DNA of 37,743 nt from Gemmatimonadota bacterium (GTDB taxonomy: Bacteria; Latescibacterota; UBA2968; UBA8231), in contig JAPPEF010000391.1 of assembly GCA_028875335.1 (NCBI GenBank), positions 1-37,743 of the forward strand. The letters are read 5' to 3'. The translations under genes were made by a program, and so were the position numbers. How positions within the stretch are numbered: position 1 is the first letter of the stretch; each line of letters starts with the position of its first letter. The notes under the pieces were generated by a model, which was not told where the DNA came from, did not search any database, and saw only the letters and a list, made by a program, of their open reading frames with translations. Positions 23,718-32,452 of the stretch are shown here, piece after piece.

Positions 23718-26378
23718 TCACAGGTAAATGGGATTAGGTCTTGCCGGATCAATCTCTAGGTCTTGCATGGCTTGGGCGACTGCGTCGCATTCGATTTGCC
23801 CCTCGCGCGCCAGCGCGCTTAAAGCTCCTAGGGCGATGAAGCGGTAATCGACCTCAAAGTGGTCGCGCAGGGCCTCGCGGGTCTCGCTGCGACCGAAGCC
23901 ATCGGTGCCGAGGGAGATGGGCGGGTTGGGAAACCAGCGGGCAATGGATTCCGGGAGGGCCTTGACGTAATCCGAGGCCATGACGTACACGCCGCGTTCC
24001 TTGGCTAGGGATTGTTCGATGTAGCTGAGACGGGGTTTTGCGCCGGGATGCAGGCGGTTCCAACGCTCGGCATCGAGAGCGTCGCGGTGCAGAGCCTTGT
24101 AGCTGGTGATGCTCCAGACATCTGCGCTGACTTGGTATTTTTCTTCGAGGATGCTCTGCGCTTTGAGGGCGCTGTTGATGATTGCGCCGCTGCCGAAGAG
24201 GTGAGCCTTGAGGCGGGCGCGTTTCTTAGCCGAGGGCTTGAACTTGTACATGCCCTTGAGAATGCCTTCTTCGACGCCATCGGGCATTTCCGGCATGGAA
24301 TAGATGTCGTTTTCGACCGTCAGGTAGTAGAACACGTCCTCCTGCTCGACGTACATGCGGCGGATGCCCTCGCGGATGATGACGGCGATCTCGTAGCCGA
24401 AAGCTGGATCGTAGGCTTCGAGATTGGGCACGGGATAGGCCAACAGGTGGCTGTGCCCGTCCTCGTGTTGCAGCCCCTCGCCGTTGAGCGTGGTGCGCCC
24501 GGCCGTGCCGCCGACCATGAAGCCCTTGACCCGCATGTCGCCAGCTAGCCAGACCAAATCGCCGATTCGCTGCATCCCGAACATCGAGTAGTAGATGAAG
24601 AAGGGGATGGTGTTGATGCCGTGAGTGGCATAGGCCGAGCCAGCCGCGATAAAGGAGGACATAGAGCCGGCCTCAGTGATGCCCTCTTCGAGTATCTGGC
24701 CGTCTTTGGCCTCTTTGTAGTAGGTGATGACGTCTTTGTCAACCGGCTCGTATAGCTGGCCTAGGCTCGAATAGATCCCGAATTGGCGGAAGAGCGGCTC
24801 CATGCCAAAGGTGCGCGATTCGTCGGGAACGATGGGGACGACTAAGTTGCCGATTTGCTTGTCTTGCATGAGCTTGCGCATGACTGCGACAAAGGCCATC
24901 GTCGTGGCAAACTCGCGCTTGCCCGAGCTCTTTTTGAATTCGTCCCACAGCGTTTCCGGCGGCATGGTCAGCGGGGGAGCCATTACCTGCCGCTGGGGCA
25001 CGTACCCGCCGAGGCTTTCCCGCCGCTGGCGGATGTACTGGATTTCCGGGCTGTCGTCCGGGGGCCGGTAGAACGGCGTCTCCGCGACCTCGTCGTCCGA
25101 AATGGGAATGCCGAAGCGGGTGCGGAAAAGGCGGATCTCGTCTTCGTTGAGCTTTTTTTGTTGATGAGTAATATTCTTGCCCTCGCCGGCCTCGCCCATG
25201 CCGTAGCCCTTGATGGTCTTGGCGAGGATGACGGTAGGCGCGCTTTTGTGGGCGATGGCTTGCTGGTAGGCGGCATAAACCTTTTCTGGATCGTGGCCGC
25301 CGCGCCGCATTTTCTGGAGTTGTTCGTCCGAGTGGTGCTCGACCATTGCGGCTAGTCTCGGATCGGTGCCGAAGAAGTCGTGGCGGATGTAGCTGCCGTC
25401 GGAAACCGAGTACTTCTGGTACTGGCCATCGACGACCTCGTTCATGCGCTGAGCCAAGCTGCCGTCGGTGTCCTGTTCCAAGAGCGGATCCCAGTCGTCG
25501 CCCCAGATCACCTTAATGACGTTCCAACCGGCACCGCGGAAGACCGCTTCGAGTTCTTGTATTATCTTTCCATTGCCGCGCACGGGACCGTCGAGGCGCT
25601 GGAGGTTGCAGTTGACGACCCAGATGAGGTTGTTGAGCTGTTCGCGCGCCGCGAGGGTAAGCGCTCCCAAGCTCTCGGGCTCGTCGCATTCGCCGTCGCC
25701 CAAAAAGGCCCACACCTTGCTGTCGTCAGCGGGCTTGAGGCCGCGGTTTTCGAGGTAGCGGTTGAAGCGAGCCTGATAGATCGAGAGGATTGGCCCTAGG
25801 CCCATAGACACGGTTGGGAACTGCCAAAAGTCCGGCATCAGCCAGGGATGTGGATAGGAGGCGAGGCCACCGCCTTCTTGCAACTCGCGGCGGAAGTTTT
25901 CCAACTGATGCTCGTTGAGGCGCCCTTCGAGAAAGGCGCGGGCGTAGATGCCGGGGGAAGCGTGTCCCTGGAAGTATATCTGGTCGCCGGGATGGCCGTT
26001 GCTGGGGGCGCGGAAAAAGTGGTTGTAGCCGACCTCGTAGAGGGTAGCCGAAGAGGCGTAGGTCGAGATATGGCCGCCGAGGTTGGAGTTGTCGTGATTG
26101 GCGCGCACAACCATAGCCATGGCGTTCCAGCGCACGATGCTCTTGATCCGCCGCTCGATCTCGCGGCTTCCTGGATAGGGCGGCTGCTGGTCGCGGGGAA
26201 TGGTGTTGATGTAGGGAGTATTGACGCTGAAGGGCGTGCCGACGCCGGCTTCGGCGGCGTGGGTTTGGAGCTGTTGCAGGAGTTTGAGGACCTGCGCGGG
26301 CGTCCTATGGGCCAGAACGTAATCGAGGGATTCGAGCCACTCGCTCAGTTCGGCTTGTAGTTCTTGGGCATTGCTCAT
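23718..26378 (-). CDS. aceE: Pyruvate dehydrogenase E1, homodimeric AceE type
   Basis: An 886-residue thiamine diphosphate enzyme that decarboxylates pyruvate and acetylates E2. It matches E. coli AceE in length and in segments such as NTIPRDQQPPYPG, YFQGHASPGIYARAFLEGRL and the ThDP motif GDGECDEPE (227-235) followed about 25 residues later by VVNCNLQRLDGPV. The ATG at 26378 has a weak AAGGA 12 bases upstream. It is the first gene of the operon E1-E2-E3, and its stop overlaps the GTG candidate of E2. The single-chain type, rather than the split alpha/beta E1, is worth noting for lineage placement. Confidence 0.97.
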   Translation of the reverse strand: MSNAQELQAELSEWLESLDYVLAHRTPAQVLKLLQQLQTHAAEAGVGTPFSVNTPYINTIPRDQQPPYPGSREIERRIKSIVRWNAMAMVVRANHDNSNLGGHISTYASSATLYEVGYNHFFRAPSNGHPGDQIYFQGHASPGIYARAFLEGRLNEHQLENFRRELQEGGGLASYPHPWLMPDFWQFPTVSMGLGPILSIYQARFNRYLENRGLKPADDSKVWAFLGDGECDEPESLGALTLAAREQLNNLIWVVNCNLQRLDGPVRGNGKIIQELEAVFRGAGWNVIKVIWGDDWDPLLEQDTDGSLAQRMNEVVDGQYQKYSVSDGSYIRHDFFGTDPRLAAMVEHHSDEQLQKMRRGGHDPEKVYAAYQQAIAHKSAPTVILAKTIKGYGMGEAGEGKNITHQQKKLNEDEIRLFRTRFGIPISDDEVAETPFYRPPDDSPEIQYIRQRRESLGGYVPQRQVMAPPLTMPPETLWDEFKKSSGKREFATTMAFVAVMRKLMQDKQIGNLVVPIVPDESRTFGMEPLFRQFGIYSSLGQLYEPVDKDVITYYKEAKDGQILEEGITEAGSMSSFIAAGSAYATHGINTIPFFIYYSMFGMQRIGDLVWLAGDMRVKGFMVGGTAGRTTLNGEGLQHEDGHSHLLAYPVPNLEAYDPAFGYEIAVIIREGIRRMYVEQEDVFYYLTVENDIYSMPEMPDGVEEGILKGMYKFKPSAKKRARLKAHLFGSGAIINSALKAQSILEEKYQVSADVWSITSYKALHRDALDAERWNRLHPGAKPRLSYIEQSLAKERGVYVMASDYVKALPESIARWFPNPPISLGTDGFGRSETREALRDHFEVDYRFIALGALSALAREGQIECDAVAQAMQDLEIDPARPNPIYL

Positions 26379-26422
26379 AGCTGAAACAATTCCTTTGCGT
26401 AGGCCGTCTTATAGGTCGAAAA

Positions 26423-26451
26423 AAGATAATAATCACGTGTTTTCTTGGCAA
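26423..26451 (-). promoter_or_regulatory. Probable promoter of the pyruvate dehydrogenase operon
   Basis: On the minus strand TTGCCA (26446-26451) and TATCTT (26423-26428) are 17 bases apart in an AT-rich block. The start of transcription would lie about 35-40 bases before the aceE ATG. The block separates aceE from the divergent DUF4159 gene. No clear sigma-70 pair was found for the plus-strand gene. Confidence 0.45.
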
Positions 26452-26539
26452 AAAACCGTTTTGTTACAATCAGTTATATTGTATTAGGTATAGGCACTGC
26501 CATTCGCGCTGATGAGCGGCGCAGAAAGAGAGGCTTTCG

Positions 26540-28297
26540 GTGCGTAGACACAGAACCGCCTATGTCTGTTTGCTGGCGTCTCTGCTCCTGCATCTCACCG
26601 CGCTTTACTTAGGAGATCACCTGTGGCGCGACGAGCTGGACGCGGAGACCTTCCGAGTGCGTCTGGCCCGCATCCCGCCGCAGTTCAAGCCCCCCCGCCC
26701 GATTCCCCTGCCCCGCTTGGACGTAGAGGCGTTGAAAGTGGAGATGGAGTATTTGCGAGCTGACCGGCCGGCAGTGGATATCCGCGACCCCAATCTGGAA
26801 AGCGAGACGACCCCGCCCGAGATAGAGGCTCCGACAGCCCCCTTGGCGCTGCGCGAGATAGCCATCGGTGCGAAGGAAGATGCGCCAATTTTGGAGCGCG
26901 AGAAGATGATCTCGCCCTCGTCGTTGGGGTTGGCCGATAGCATGGGCGTTGCCTCGATGGATCTGTTGCGGATAGAGGACATGGCTCGGGCTAACAAGGA
27001 TCACGCCGCGGTTATCCCCAGTCGGGCGACCCGCCGCGACTTGTCTGGCTACGTGAACTTCACTCAGTTGCGCGTCTATGGGGCCAGCTCGGGTCGCGGT
27101 GCGCTCGACGCTCTGAGCCGCTACGTGCGCGACCACACTCACCTGCTGGCGCAGGTGCGGGACAAGACCTATGAGCTCTTCCTGTCGGAGCAACTGCTCA
27201 AGGATCCCATCCACTTCCTCTTTGAAGACACCTTGTCCGCCTACGACCCAAACCTCCTGACCAAGTTCAGTGCGGAGGAGAAGGCGCTTTTGGGCCGCTA
27301 TCTGCGCGAGGGAGGGTTCCTGTTTATCGATGGCACCAACCGCTATTTGCGCGAAATGAAGGACCTCCTGCGCGAGATTTTGGGGTCTGAAGCACGCTTG
27401 GCACCCGTCCCGACCTCGCATCTGCTATATCACTCCTTTTACGAGTTCGGCGGCGGCTTCCCCGGAGAGGATCGGTCGCGCAGCAGGTACGAGGAGGGCA
27501 ACCGCTCTTGGTATTATCCAGTCAACAATCGAAATGATCTGTTGGCCATACAGCAAGAACAAGCACCCGTTGTATCCGGGACCGAATCCGAGCAGGAAGC
27601 CGAGGTATTGCATCCGTCAGAGGGGCTGTGGGGGGTCGAACTGGATGGCGAGTTGGTGGCCGTGTTAAGCGACTTGGGGTTTGAAGGGAAGTGGCGGGCT
27701 AGTTTCAACACGGAAGGCGAAGCCTCGGGGATTTCGACCTATGCGCTGATGGCGGGGACCAACATCTTGGTCTATGCGCTGACGCGCAAAAGCGGCATCA
27801 CGCCCCAATTGCCGCCGCCGACTTGGATGCCAGATCAAAGGCCCGTAGCCATGGTACAAGAGGCACCGCTAGCTGTCGACATCGCCATTGCCGACGAGTT
27901 GCTGTTCGATGACTTGGACGCTTGGCTGGCTTTGGTGTTGGCTCCCATCGGCAGCGAGATCACAGAGGATATCACAGTGCGCTTGGACGGCCGCTACTCG
28001 CTCGAATTGCTCAAGCGCGGCTACCAGGGATTGCTTTTCCACAATCTGTCCGCTGGCAAGCATTGGGTTGAGTTGAGCTATGGTGGGCAGACCCAACAGG
28101 TGGAGATCGATCTGAGGGGGGGCAAGGTCACCACGCTGACGTTCGCGCTCAATCGCTTTGCCTTTGTGGTTCGGCTGCGGGTGCAGGAGCAGGAGGAACG
28201 GGCGGATTGGCAGCGCTGGTCTGCGGCCTTTGCCGACTTGGAGGTCGAGGAGGTTTACTTGGCCGCAGACCGCGATTGGTTGGAAGGCAGCCCGTAA
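26540..28297 (+). CDS. DUF4159 domain protein with N-terminal membrane anchor
   Basis: A 585-residue protein of unknown function. An N-terminal transmembrane helix (about residues 7-25) is followed by a Pro-rich, low-complexity stretch (30-140). A DUF4159-like domain starts at about 170 (YVNFTQLRVYG) and includes GGFLFIDGTNRYLREMKDLL near residues 255-275. This glutamine-amidotransferase-like flavodoxin fold is often found with gliding or secretion accessory proteins. The last 150 residues (DITVRLDGRYSLELLKRGYQ...GGKVTTLTFALN) look like a PEGA-type beta-sandwich. GTG 26540 follows AAAGAGAGG at about eight bases. It stands alone between a divergent aceE and a convergent barrel gene. Function unassigned. 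Confidence 0.75.
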   Translation: MRRHRTAYVCLLASLLLHLTALYLGDHLWRDELDAETFRVRLARIPPQFKPPRPIPLPRLDVEALKVEMEYLRADRPAVDIRDPNLESETTPPEIEAPTAPLALREIAIGAKEDAPILEREKMISPSSLGLADSMGVASMDLLRIEDMARANKDHAAVIPSRATRRDLSGYVNFTQLRVYGASSGRGALDALSRYVRDHTHLLAQVRDKTYELFLSEQLLKDPIHFLFEDTLSAYDPNLLTKFSAEEKALLGRYLREGGFLFIDGTNRYLREMKDLLREILGSEARLAPVPTSHLLYHSFYEFGGGFPGEDRSRSRYEEGNRSWYYPVNNRNDLLAIQQEQAPVVSGTESEQEAEVLHPSEGLWGVELDGELVAVLSDLGFEGKWRASFNTEGEASGISTYALMAGTNILVYALTRKSGITPQLPPPTWMPDQRPVAMVQEAPLAVDIAIADELLFDDLDAWLALVLAPIGSEITEDITVRLDGRYSLELLKRGYQGLLFHNLSAGKHWVELSYGGQTQQVEIDLRGGKVTTLTFALNRFAFVVRLRVQEQEERADWQRWSAAFADLEVEEVYLAADRDWLEGSP

Positions 28298-28302
28298 AAC
28301 TG

Positions 28303-29091
28303 CTACATATCGCGCAAGAGCACGATAAACAACCCCATGTCTTCTTGTTCATCACCGTCCTGCAAATCCACGCTGACCCCTGTGTTCAGCATCATGCCAT
28401 CGCCGAGGCCGATGTCGAGATTCGGCTCTAAGCGGACGCTGAGGTCACCCTCTAAGTCGGAGGTATTGGAAGTGATGAGCAAGTCGAGGTACGCGCTTAA
28501 TTTTTCGTTGAATACCACTGCCGGTTCGATCAGGAGGTTACCTACTACGCCTTTGCCTCCGTAAGCGTGGGTGTAGCCTTTTAGCCCGGCGACCTGTAGT
28601 TGACTGTTGAGGCGGAAGGCGGTGCCAAACGTCACGGTCTGCATGAGACCGATGGCCAAGCCGGGATTGTCGATGTCTCCGGCAGGTAGCACAACGTTAG
28701 CGGTCGCTGCTCGGTTGGCACCGAGTTGGTACTTGCTGCCGACTACGAGCGACGAAAAGTTGGAATTCCCGTCCTTGAAAAAGCCAAAGGTGAGATGCGC
28801 GCCCACTTCAACGCGAGCGTGAGGATTGAATTTGGCCATGGCCACGATATTGCTCACGTCCTTGAGCTCTTTGAACGTGGAGGGAGAGGTGCGGACGCCA
28901 ATATCGACGCTAGTGTAGCCTAGGCCGCCCGGCAGGACGTAGTAGGGGTCGTAGCTGAGGGGGGCATGGACGGCAGGGGTCTCGGCCTCAAGAGCGACCA
29001 TTTCTTCTGCTGGAGCGTCGTCTTCGGGTTGAGCATGGACGGCAGTGCCCACTAGCGCGAGCATGCCGATCAGTACGCAAAACAGGTGCAT
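28303..29091 (-). CDS. Predicted outer-membrane beta-barrel protein
   Basis: A 262-residue protein with a clear signal peptide (MHLFCVLIGMLALVGTAVHAQ). An acidic linker is followed by alternating hydrophobic/polar strands such as GYTSVDIGVRTSPSTF, ARVEVGAHLTFGFF and NSNFSSLVVGSKYQL, typical of a small barrel of perhaps 10-12 strands. The chain ends LFIVLLRDM, not the classical aromatic C-terminus. I do not recognise a named family. The ATG at 29091 has AGGAG five bases upstream. It converges on the DUF4159 gene with five bases between stops and lies 27 bases behind the aldolase-like gene on the same strand, so the two may share a transcript. Confidence 0.65.
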   Translation of the reverse strand: MHLFCVLIGMLALVGTAVHAQPEDDAPAEEMVALEAETPAVHAPLSYDPYYVLPGGLGYTSVDIGVRTSPSTFKELKDVSNIVAMAKFNPHARVEVGAHLTFGFFKDGNSNFSSLVVGSKYQLGANRAATANVVLPAGDIDNPGLAIGLMQTVTFGTAFRLNSQLQVAGLKGYTHAYGGKGVVGNLLIEPAVVFNEKLSAYLDLLITSNTSDLEGDLSVRLEPNLDIGLGDGMMLNTGVSVDLQDGDEQEDMGLFIVLLRDM

Positions 29092-29118
29092 GATATCTCC
29101 TAAAATTGTGAGGGGTGT

Positions 29119-30069
29119 TCAAAAGCCGCAGCGCTTGCAGGCGCGGAAGAAAGGCTCGGCCATGGCATAGGCACCGCGAAAGACCATGTCGCTGGTGAGG
29201 GGATGCACGCAGATCAGGCGCGCGCCGTTGTCGATGGCCTCGACCATGCCGTCTTCGATGTCTGGGGGATCTTCCATTGCGCCATGACCGACGACGCGGC
29301 CGGTGTGGACGCCGCGCTCGGCCGCGGCGCGGAAGAGGGCGTTGACTGCGTCGTTGACTTCGGGGAGGTCGCCCTCGCGCAGGATGGCGTCGAACGGGCC
29401 GACAAACCCGCAGGCCTTGTTGCGTCCTTGATCAGCCATCAGGTCGAGGACGCGGTCGCGGGTCTCGATGTCGATGATGTATTCCTTGGTCTCGAACTGG
29501 ATCCAGCCTTGGGTCTCGGTCTCGGTGCCGCGCAATTCGTCGGGCGTGAACATCATGGTCCGCTCGCCGTCGCGCACCGGATACCCGCCCCGGTCGTCTG
29601 GAGTGGCTTGGCCGGGGATGGGGAAGTTGATGGCGCGGAAGTAGCGCTCGGCCTCCTCGTAGGTGGTGCCATAGGGGCGCATGGTCGCCCGCGCCCCGAG
29701 TTGGAAGGCGTCGCCGTGTTCGGAGCGGGCCTCGCGGGCTAGGCGCTGGACCGGCAAGATGCCGTGGCGCGCGAGGACGGCGTTTTGCTCGCGGCCGTAC
29801 CAGCCTTCCCACTGGCTGTGCTCGGCGTCGTTGACTATCCACGACCAGCCGGCCTTGGCCCAGGCGTGGACCTCGGCGTCGCGCAGCTTGTGCCACGGCA
29901 CGTCGTTGAAGCCACCCAACAGGGGTGGGGTTTTGGCCACCGACTCGCACTGGTCGAGGGTTTCCTTGAGCGGGTTGCGGGCGGGATTAAGGGCATGATT
30001 GTAAGCGCGGCGGGCGAATTCCTCTGCTTTGAGGGGCCGGCTGCCGCCGATGGCTGCGATGGCGTCCAC
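29119..30069 (-). CDS. HpcH/HpaI aldolase/citrate lyase-like (PEP/pyruvate-domain) protein
   Basis: A 316-residue predicted TIM-barrel enzyme. WIVNDAEHSQWEGW corresponds to the 'D.EH' strand of HpcH/HpaI aldolases. GARATMRPYGTTYEEAERYFRA, IQFETKEYIIDIETRDRVLDLM and FVGPFDA match the Mg-binding glutamate strand and the GP.D strand, and GARLICVHPLTSDM matches the last strand. Such enzymes cleave 2-oxo-acid aldols to pyruvate plus an aldehyde. The protein is diverged, so the reaction is uncertain. GTG 30069 has AAGGAG eight bases upstream. It is one of three probable sugar-acid enzymes in the window, but it is not in the operon of the others. Confidence 0.6.
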   Translation of the reverse strand: MDAIAAIGGSRPLKAEEFARRAYNHALNPARNPLKETLDQCESVAKTPPLLGGFNDVPWHKLRDAEVHAWAKAGWSWIVNDAEHSQWEGWYGREQNAVLARHGILPVQRLAREARSEHGDAFQLGARATMRPYGTTYEEAERYFRAINFPIPGQATPDDRGGYPVRDGERTMMFTPDELRGTETETQGWIQFETKEYIIDIETRDRVLDLMADQGRNKACGFVGPFDAILREGDLPEVNDAVNALFRAAAERGVHTGRVVGHGAMEDPPDIEDGMVEAIDNGARLICVHPLTSDMVFRGAYAMAEPFFRACKRCGF

Positions 30070-30114
30070 TTAGGTATCTCCTTGTTTCTCGTTTGGCGTT
30101 ATAGTCGCGTTAAT

Positions 30115-30264
30115 AACTGATGTTACGCACCCGGGTAGGGGGCGGTTTGAAACCGCCCCCTACTACGGCCATCGTCCTCGTCGAATCAAGGGCGTCCTGC
30201 CCGCGATCCCAGAGAGAATCGGACCGAAAACCAACCACCGGCCACGTACTGCGTAACATCAGTT
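30115..30264. mobile_element. MITE-like 150-bp element with 15-bp terminal inverted repeats
   Basis: Perfect inverted repeats AACTGATGTTACGCA (30115-30129) and TGCGTAACATCAGTT (30250-30264) bound a 150-bp segment with no coding capacity. A 29-bp perfect palindrome lies just inside the left end. No convincing target-site duplication is visible. The element fills most of the gap between mgtE and the aldolase-like gene. The structure is visible; calling it a non-autonomous transposable element is inference. Confidence 0.6.
30135..30163. repeat. REP-like GC-rich palindrome
   Basis: Arms GTAGGGGGCGGTTT and AAACCGCCCCCTAC flank a single central G, forming a perfect 14-bp inverted repeat inside the MITE-like element. 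Similar GTAGGGGCGG-type palindromes occur as dispersed intergenic repeats in other bacteria (from memory). It could form a strong hairpin in transcripts from either strand. Confidence 0.7.
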
Positions 30265-30299
30265 CTATAAAATATAAAAAGCTGCAATGTCCGTTGTTT

Positions 30300-31610
30300 C
30301 TAGCCAGTCGGGAGCATACTGGACAACAGCGTCGCTAGGCCCAAAAACGACAGGAAGCCCACTACGTCGGTCGCGGTTGTGAGAATGATCGAGGCCGCGG
30401 TCGCGGGATCGTGGCCCAGTTTGGCTAGCACGATCGGGATGGCCGCGCCGGCTATGGATGCGAGTATCATGGACGCCAACATGGCGAACAGCATGACGAG
30501 GGCCAGCCCTAGGCTTTGGCTCCAGACGAAGACGCCGATTGCGGTCACAACGGCAATGGCCAGTCCGTTGCAAAAGCCGATTGCTAGCTCTTTGGCGAGG
30601 ACGCGGGCCGCGTGCGAAGTGCGGATCTCGCGCAGTGCGAGTCCCCGCATGGTCACGGCGAGGGCCTGCGCGCCGGTGTTACCCGACTGACCCGCGACTA
30701 CGGGTAGCAGGACCGCTAGCGCGGTAAACTTGGCAATCGTGTCCTCGAAGAGGCCGACGACCGCAGCCGCCAGAAAGGCGGTTACGAGGTTGATGTTGAG
30801 CCAGGGCAACCGACTGCGAATGCCTACCCACGGCTTGGACAGGGCGCGTTCTTCCGCGGATACACCGACCATCTCTTGGACATTCGTCGCTAGGTCTTGC
30901 TGTACCGCGTTCACGAGGCCGTCGTGGCGAATAACGCCGACGACTTGTCCTGCGAAATCGACCACCGGCAGGCTCGTGAGTCGATATGTGTTTAGGAGTT
31001 CGACGACCTCCTCGCGCGGCGTCATGGGAAGCACTTGCACGGCCGTGCCGTCGCGGAGATCGCCGAGCGACAACTCCGGGTCGGCGGCGACTACGTCTGG
31101 CAGCCGCACTGAACCCGCGTAGCGATCATTTTCGTCGCGCAGTACGAGGGCCATGGCGCGGCGGTTGCCTAGCTGGCGGATTCGCTCTAGCGCGGTGGCT
31201 ACCGGGCAATCCAGCGCAAAGGTGCTGACCTGAGTGTCCATCAGGGAGCCTGCCGTGCCCGGGGGATAGGAGAGAATCTCTTGGATTTCCCGCCCGCGAT
31301 TCGCTCCCGCTAGCGCGATGATCCGAGCGCGCGCTGACTCGTCGAGATGCGCAACTAGCCTTGCCGTAATGGCCGGATCGAGTTGGGTGAGAAGGCGACC
31401 CGAGTAAGCGTCGTCAAAGTGAACTAAAATGCGTGCACCGTGGTCCAACTCCATCCGCTGTAAGACGTTTGCCGCAACCGCGTCGTCCACGCGCTGCAGC
31501 ACGCCGACGGCCTCGTCTATGCTGGCATCGCCTAGCTGGAGTGCCACTTCTTCGGGATAGCGTTCGACGAACTGCTGGATGAGGACGTGATTCGGAGTTG
31601 GTTGTTCCAT
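30300..31610 (-). CDS. mgtE: MgtE family magnesium transporter
   Basis: A 436-residue Mg2+ channel/transporter. It has the MgtE N-terminal superhelical domain (about 20-125), two CBS domains (about 130-250) that sense cytoplasmic Mg, and a five-helix membrane domain (about 270-436). The last carries GQSGNTGAQALAVTMRGLAL, the pore signature of the family. The domain order and length are normal, so it appears functional. Its ATG overlaps the TAA of the preceding MgtE-N/CBS gene as TAATG, giving translational coupling. It is the last gene of a four-gene operon with an MscS-like channel and a phospholipid synthase. No terminator is seen before the MITE-like element downstream. Confidence 0.93.
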   Translation of the reverse strand: MEQPTPNHVLIQQFVERYPEEVALQLGDASIDEAVGVLQRVDDAVAANVLQRMELDHGARILVHFDDAYSGRLLTQLDPAITARLVAHLDESARARIIALAGANRGREIQEILSYPPGTAGSLMDTQVSTFALDCPVATALERIRQLGNRRAMALVLRDENDRYAGSVRLPDVVAADPELSLGDLRDGTAVQVLPMTPREEVVELLNTYRLTSLPVVDFAGQVVGVIRHDGLVNAVQQDLATNVQEMVGVSAEERALSKPWVGIRSRLPWLNINLVTAFLAAAVVGLFEDTIAKFTALAVLLPVVAGQSGNTGAQALAVTMRGLALREIRTSHAARVLAKELAIGFCNGLAIAVVTAIGVFVWSQSLGLALVMLFAMLASMILASIAGAAIPIVLAKLGHDPATAASIILTTATDVVGFLSFLGLATLLSSMLPTG

Positions 31611-32452
31611 TACGACTCTCGCTCGCTTGAACCACCGGCGGTCCCAGAGGTCGGCCAGTGAAATACGCCGCGCAGGCCGAGGCCAAATAGTTCGCCGAGG
31701 GCCGAGGCCGTTTGCAGGCCACTGTCTGCCAAGGTATCGCTAGCTTGGCGTCGCTCTAAAGCCCGCACGATTTCGTAGCGGAGGACGCCGACGAACTGGC
31801 CAGCCCTGTCCACCACGGGCAGCGCGTGGACGCTTCCCCACGCTGGGTGCCCCACCACAGTTTGCCAAGTGGCACTGGCGGCAATGGATGCGACATGGCG
31901 CGTGCAGACGGACGCGAGCAATGCATCGGGCCGCGCGCCCATTAGTTCCCGCATGTTGACGACGCCGACGAGCCGCTGATTATCAGTTACCACGTAGAGA
32001 TAGTAGAGGGTGTGCTCGGGATTGCGCTGGACCCGTTCGAGTACTTGGCGCACCGGCTCCTGCTCGAATGCGGTGAGCACTTCCGGGTCCATGAGCGCCC
32101 CGGCCGTATCCTCGGCGTAGATGAGCAGGTTCGAAATCGTGGCTTGAAGGCGCGATGGAAAGCAAGCGATGACTGCGATTCGACGCTCGCTCGGAGTCGA
32201 GCGCAAAATGGACGCAGCGATATCCGGGCGCACGGCAATGAGTACGGCGGCAGCTTCTTCGACGGATAGCTGCTCTAGGGCGAGGGCGGCAGAAAGGGAC
32301 GGCAGGTAGTGCAAGAGGCCTGCTGCAATCGCTGGCGCTAGCTCGCCGAGCACTAGCGCCGCTTCTCGGTGCGACATGGCCGCTAGGGCGGACGCGACTT
32401 CCGCCGGATGATCGGTTGCAAATTGCGCGAGGAGTTGTTGTTCAAGATTCAC
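31610..32452 (-). CDS. Soluble MgtE N-terminal/CBS domain protein without a membrane domain
   Basis: About 280 residues from the GTG at 32452, which has AGGGGG seven bases upstream and overlaps the channel gene by 11 bases. The first part (LEQQLLAQFATDHPAEVASALAAM...LSVEEAAAVL) matches the MgtE N-domain, and EDTAGALMDPEVLTAFEQEPV with the rest gives two CBS domains. It then ends without the five membrane helices. It is directly coupled to a complete mgtE, so it looks like a duplicated regulatory half that could form mixed assemblies with the transporter or bind a nucleotide or Mg. That function is inference. Confidence 0.82.
   Translation of the reverse strand: MNLEQQLLAQFATDHPAEVASALAAMSHREAALVLGELAPAIAAGLLHYLPSLSAALALEQLSVEEAAAVLIAVRPDIAASILRSTPSERRIAVIACFPSRLQATISNLLIYAEDTAGALMDPEVLTAFEQEPVRQVLERVQRNPEHTLYYLYVVTDNQRLVGVVNMRELMGARPDALLASVCTRHVASIAASATWQTVVGHPAWGSVHALPVVDRAGQFVGVLRYEIVRALERRQASDTLADSGLQTASALGELFGLGLRGVFHWPTSGTAGGSSERES

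Noticed and set aside
26461..26490. Promoter for the DUF4159 gene (TTGTTA...TATATT)
   Set aside because: The spacing between the boxes is only about eight bases, and no better pair with a 16-18 base gap was found.
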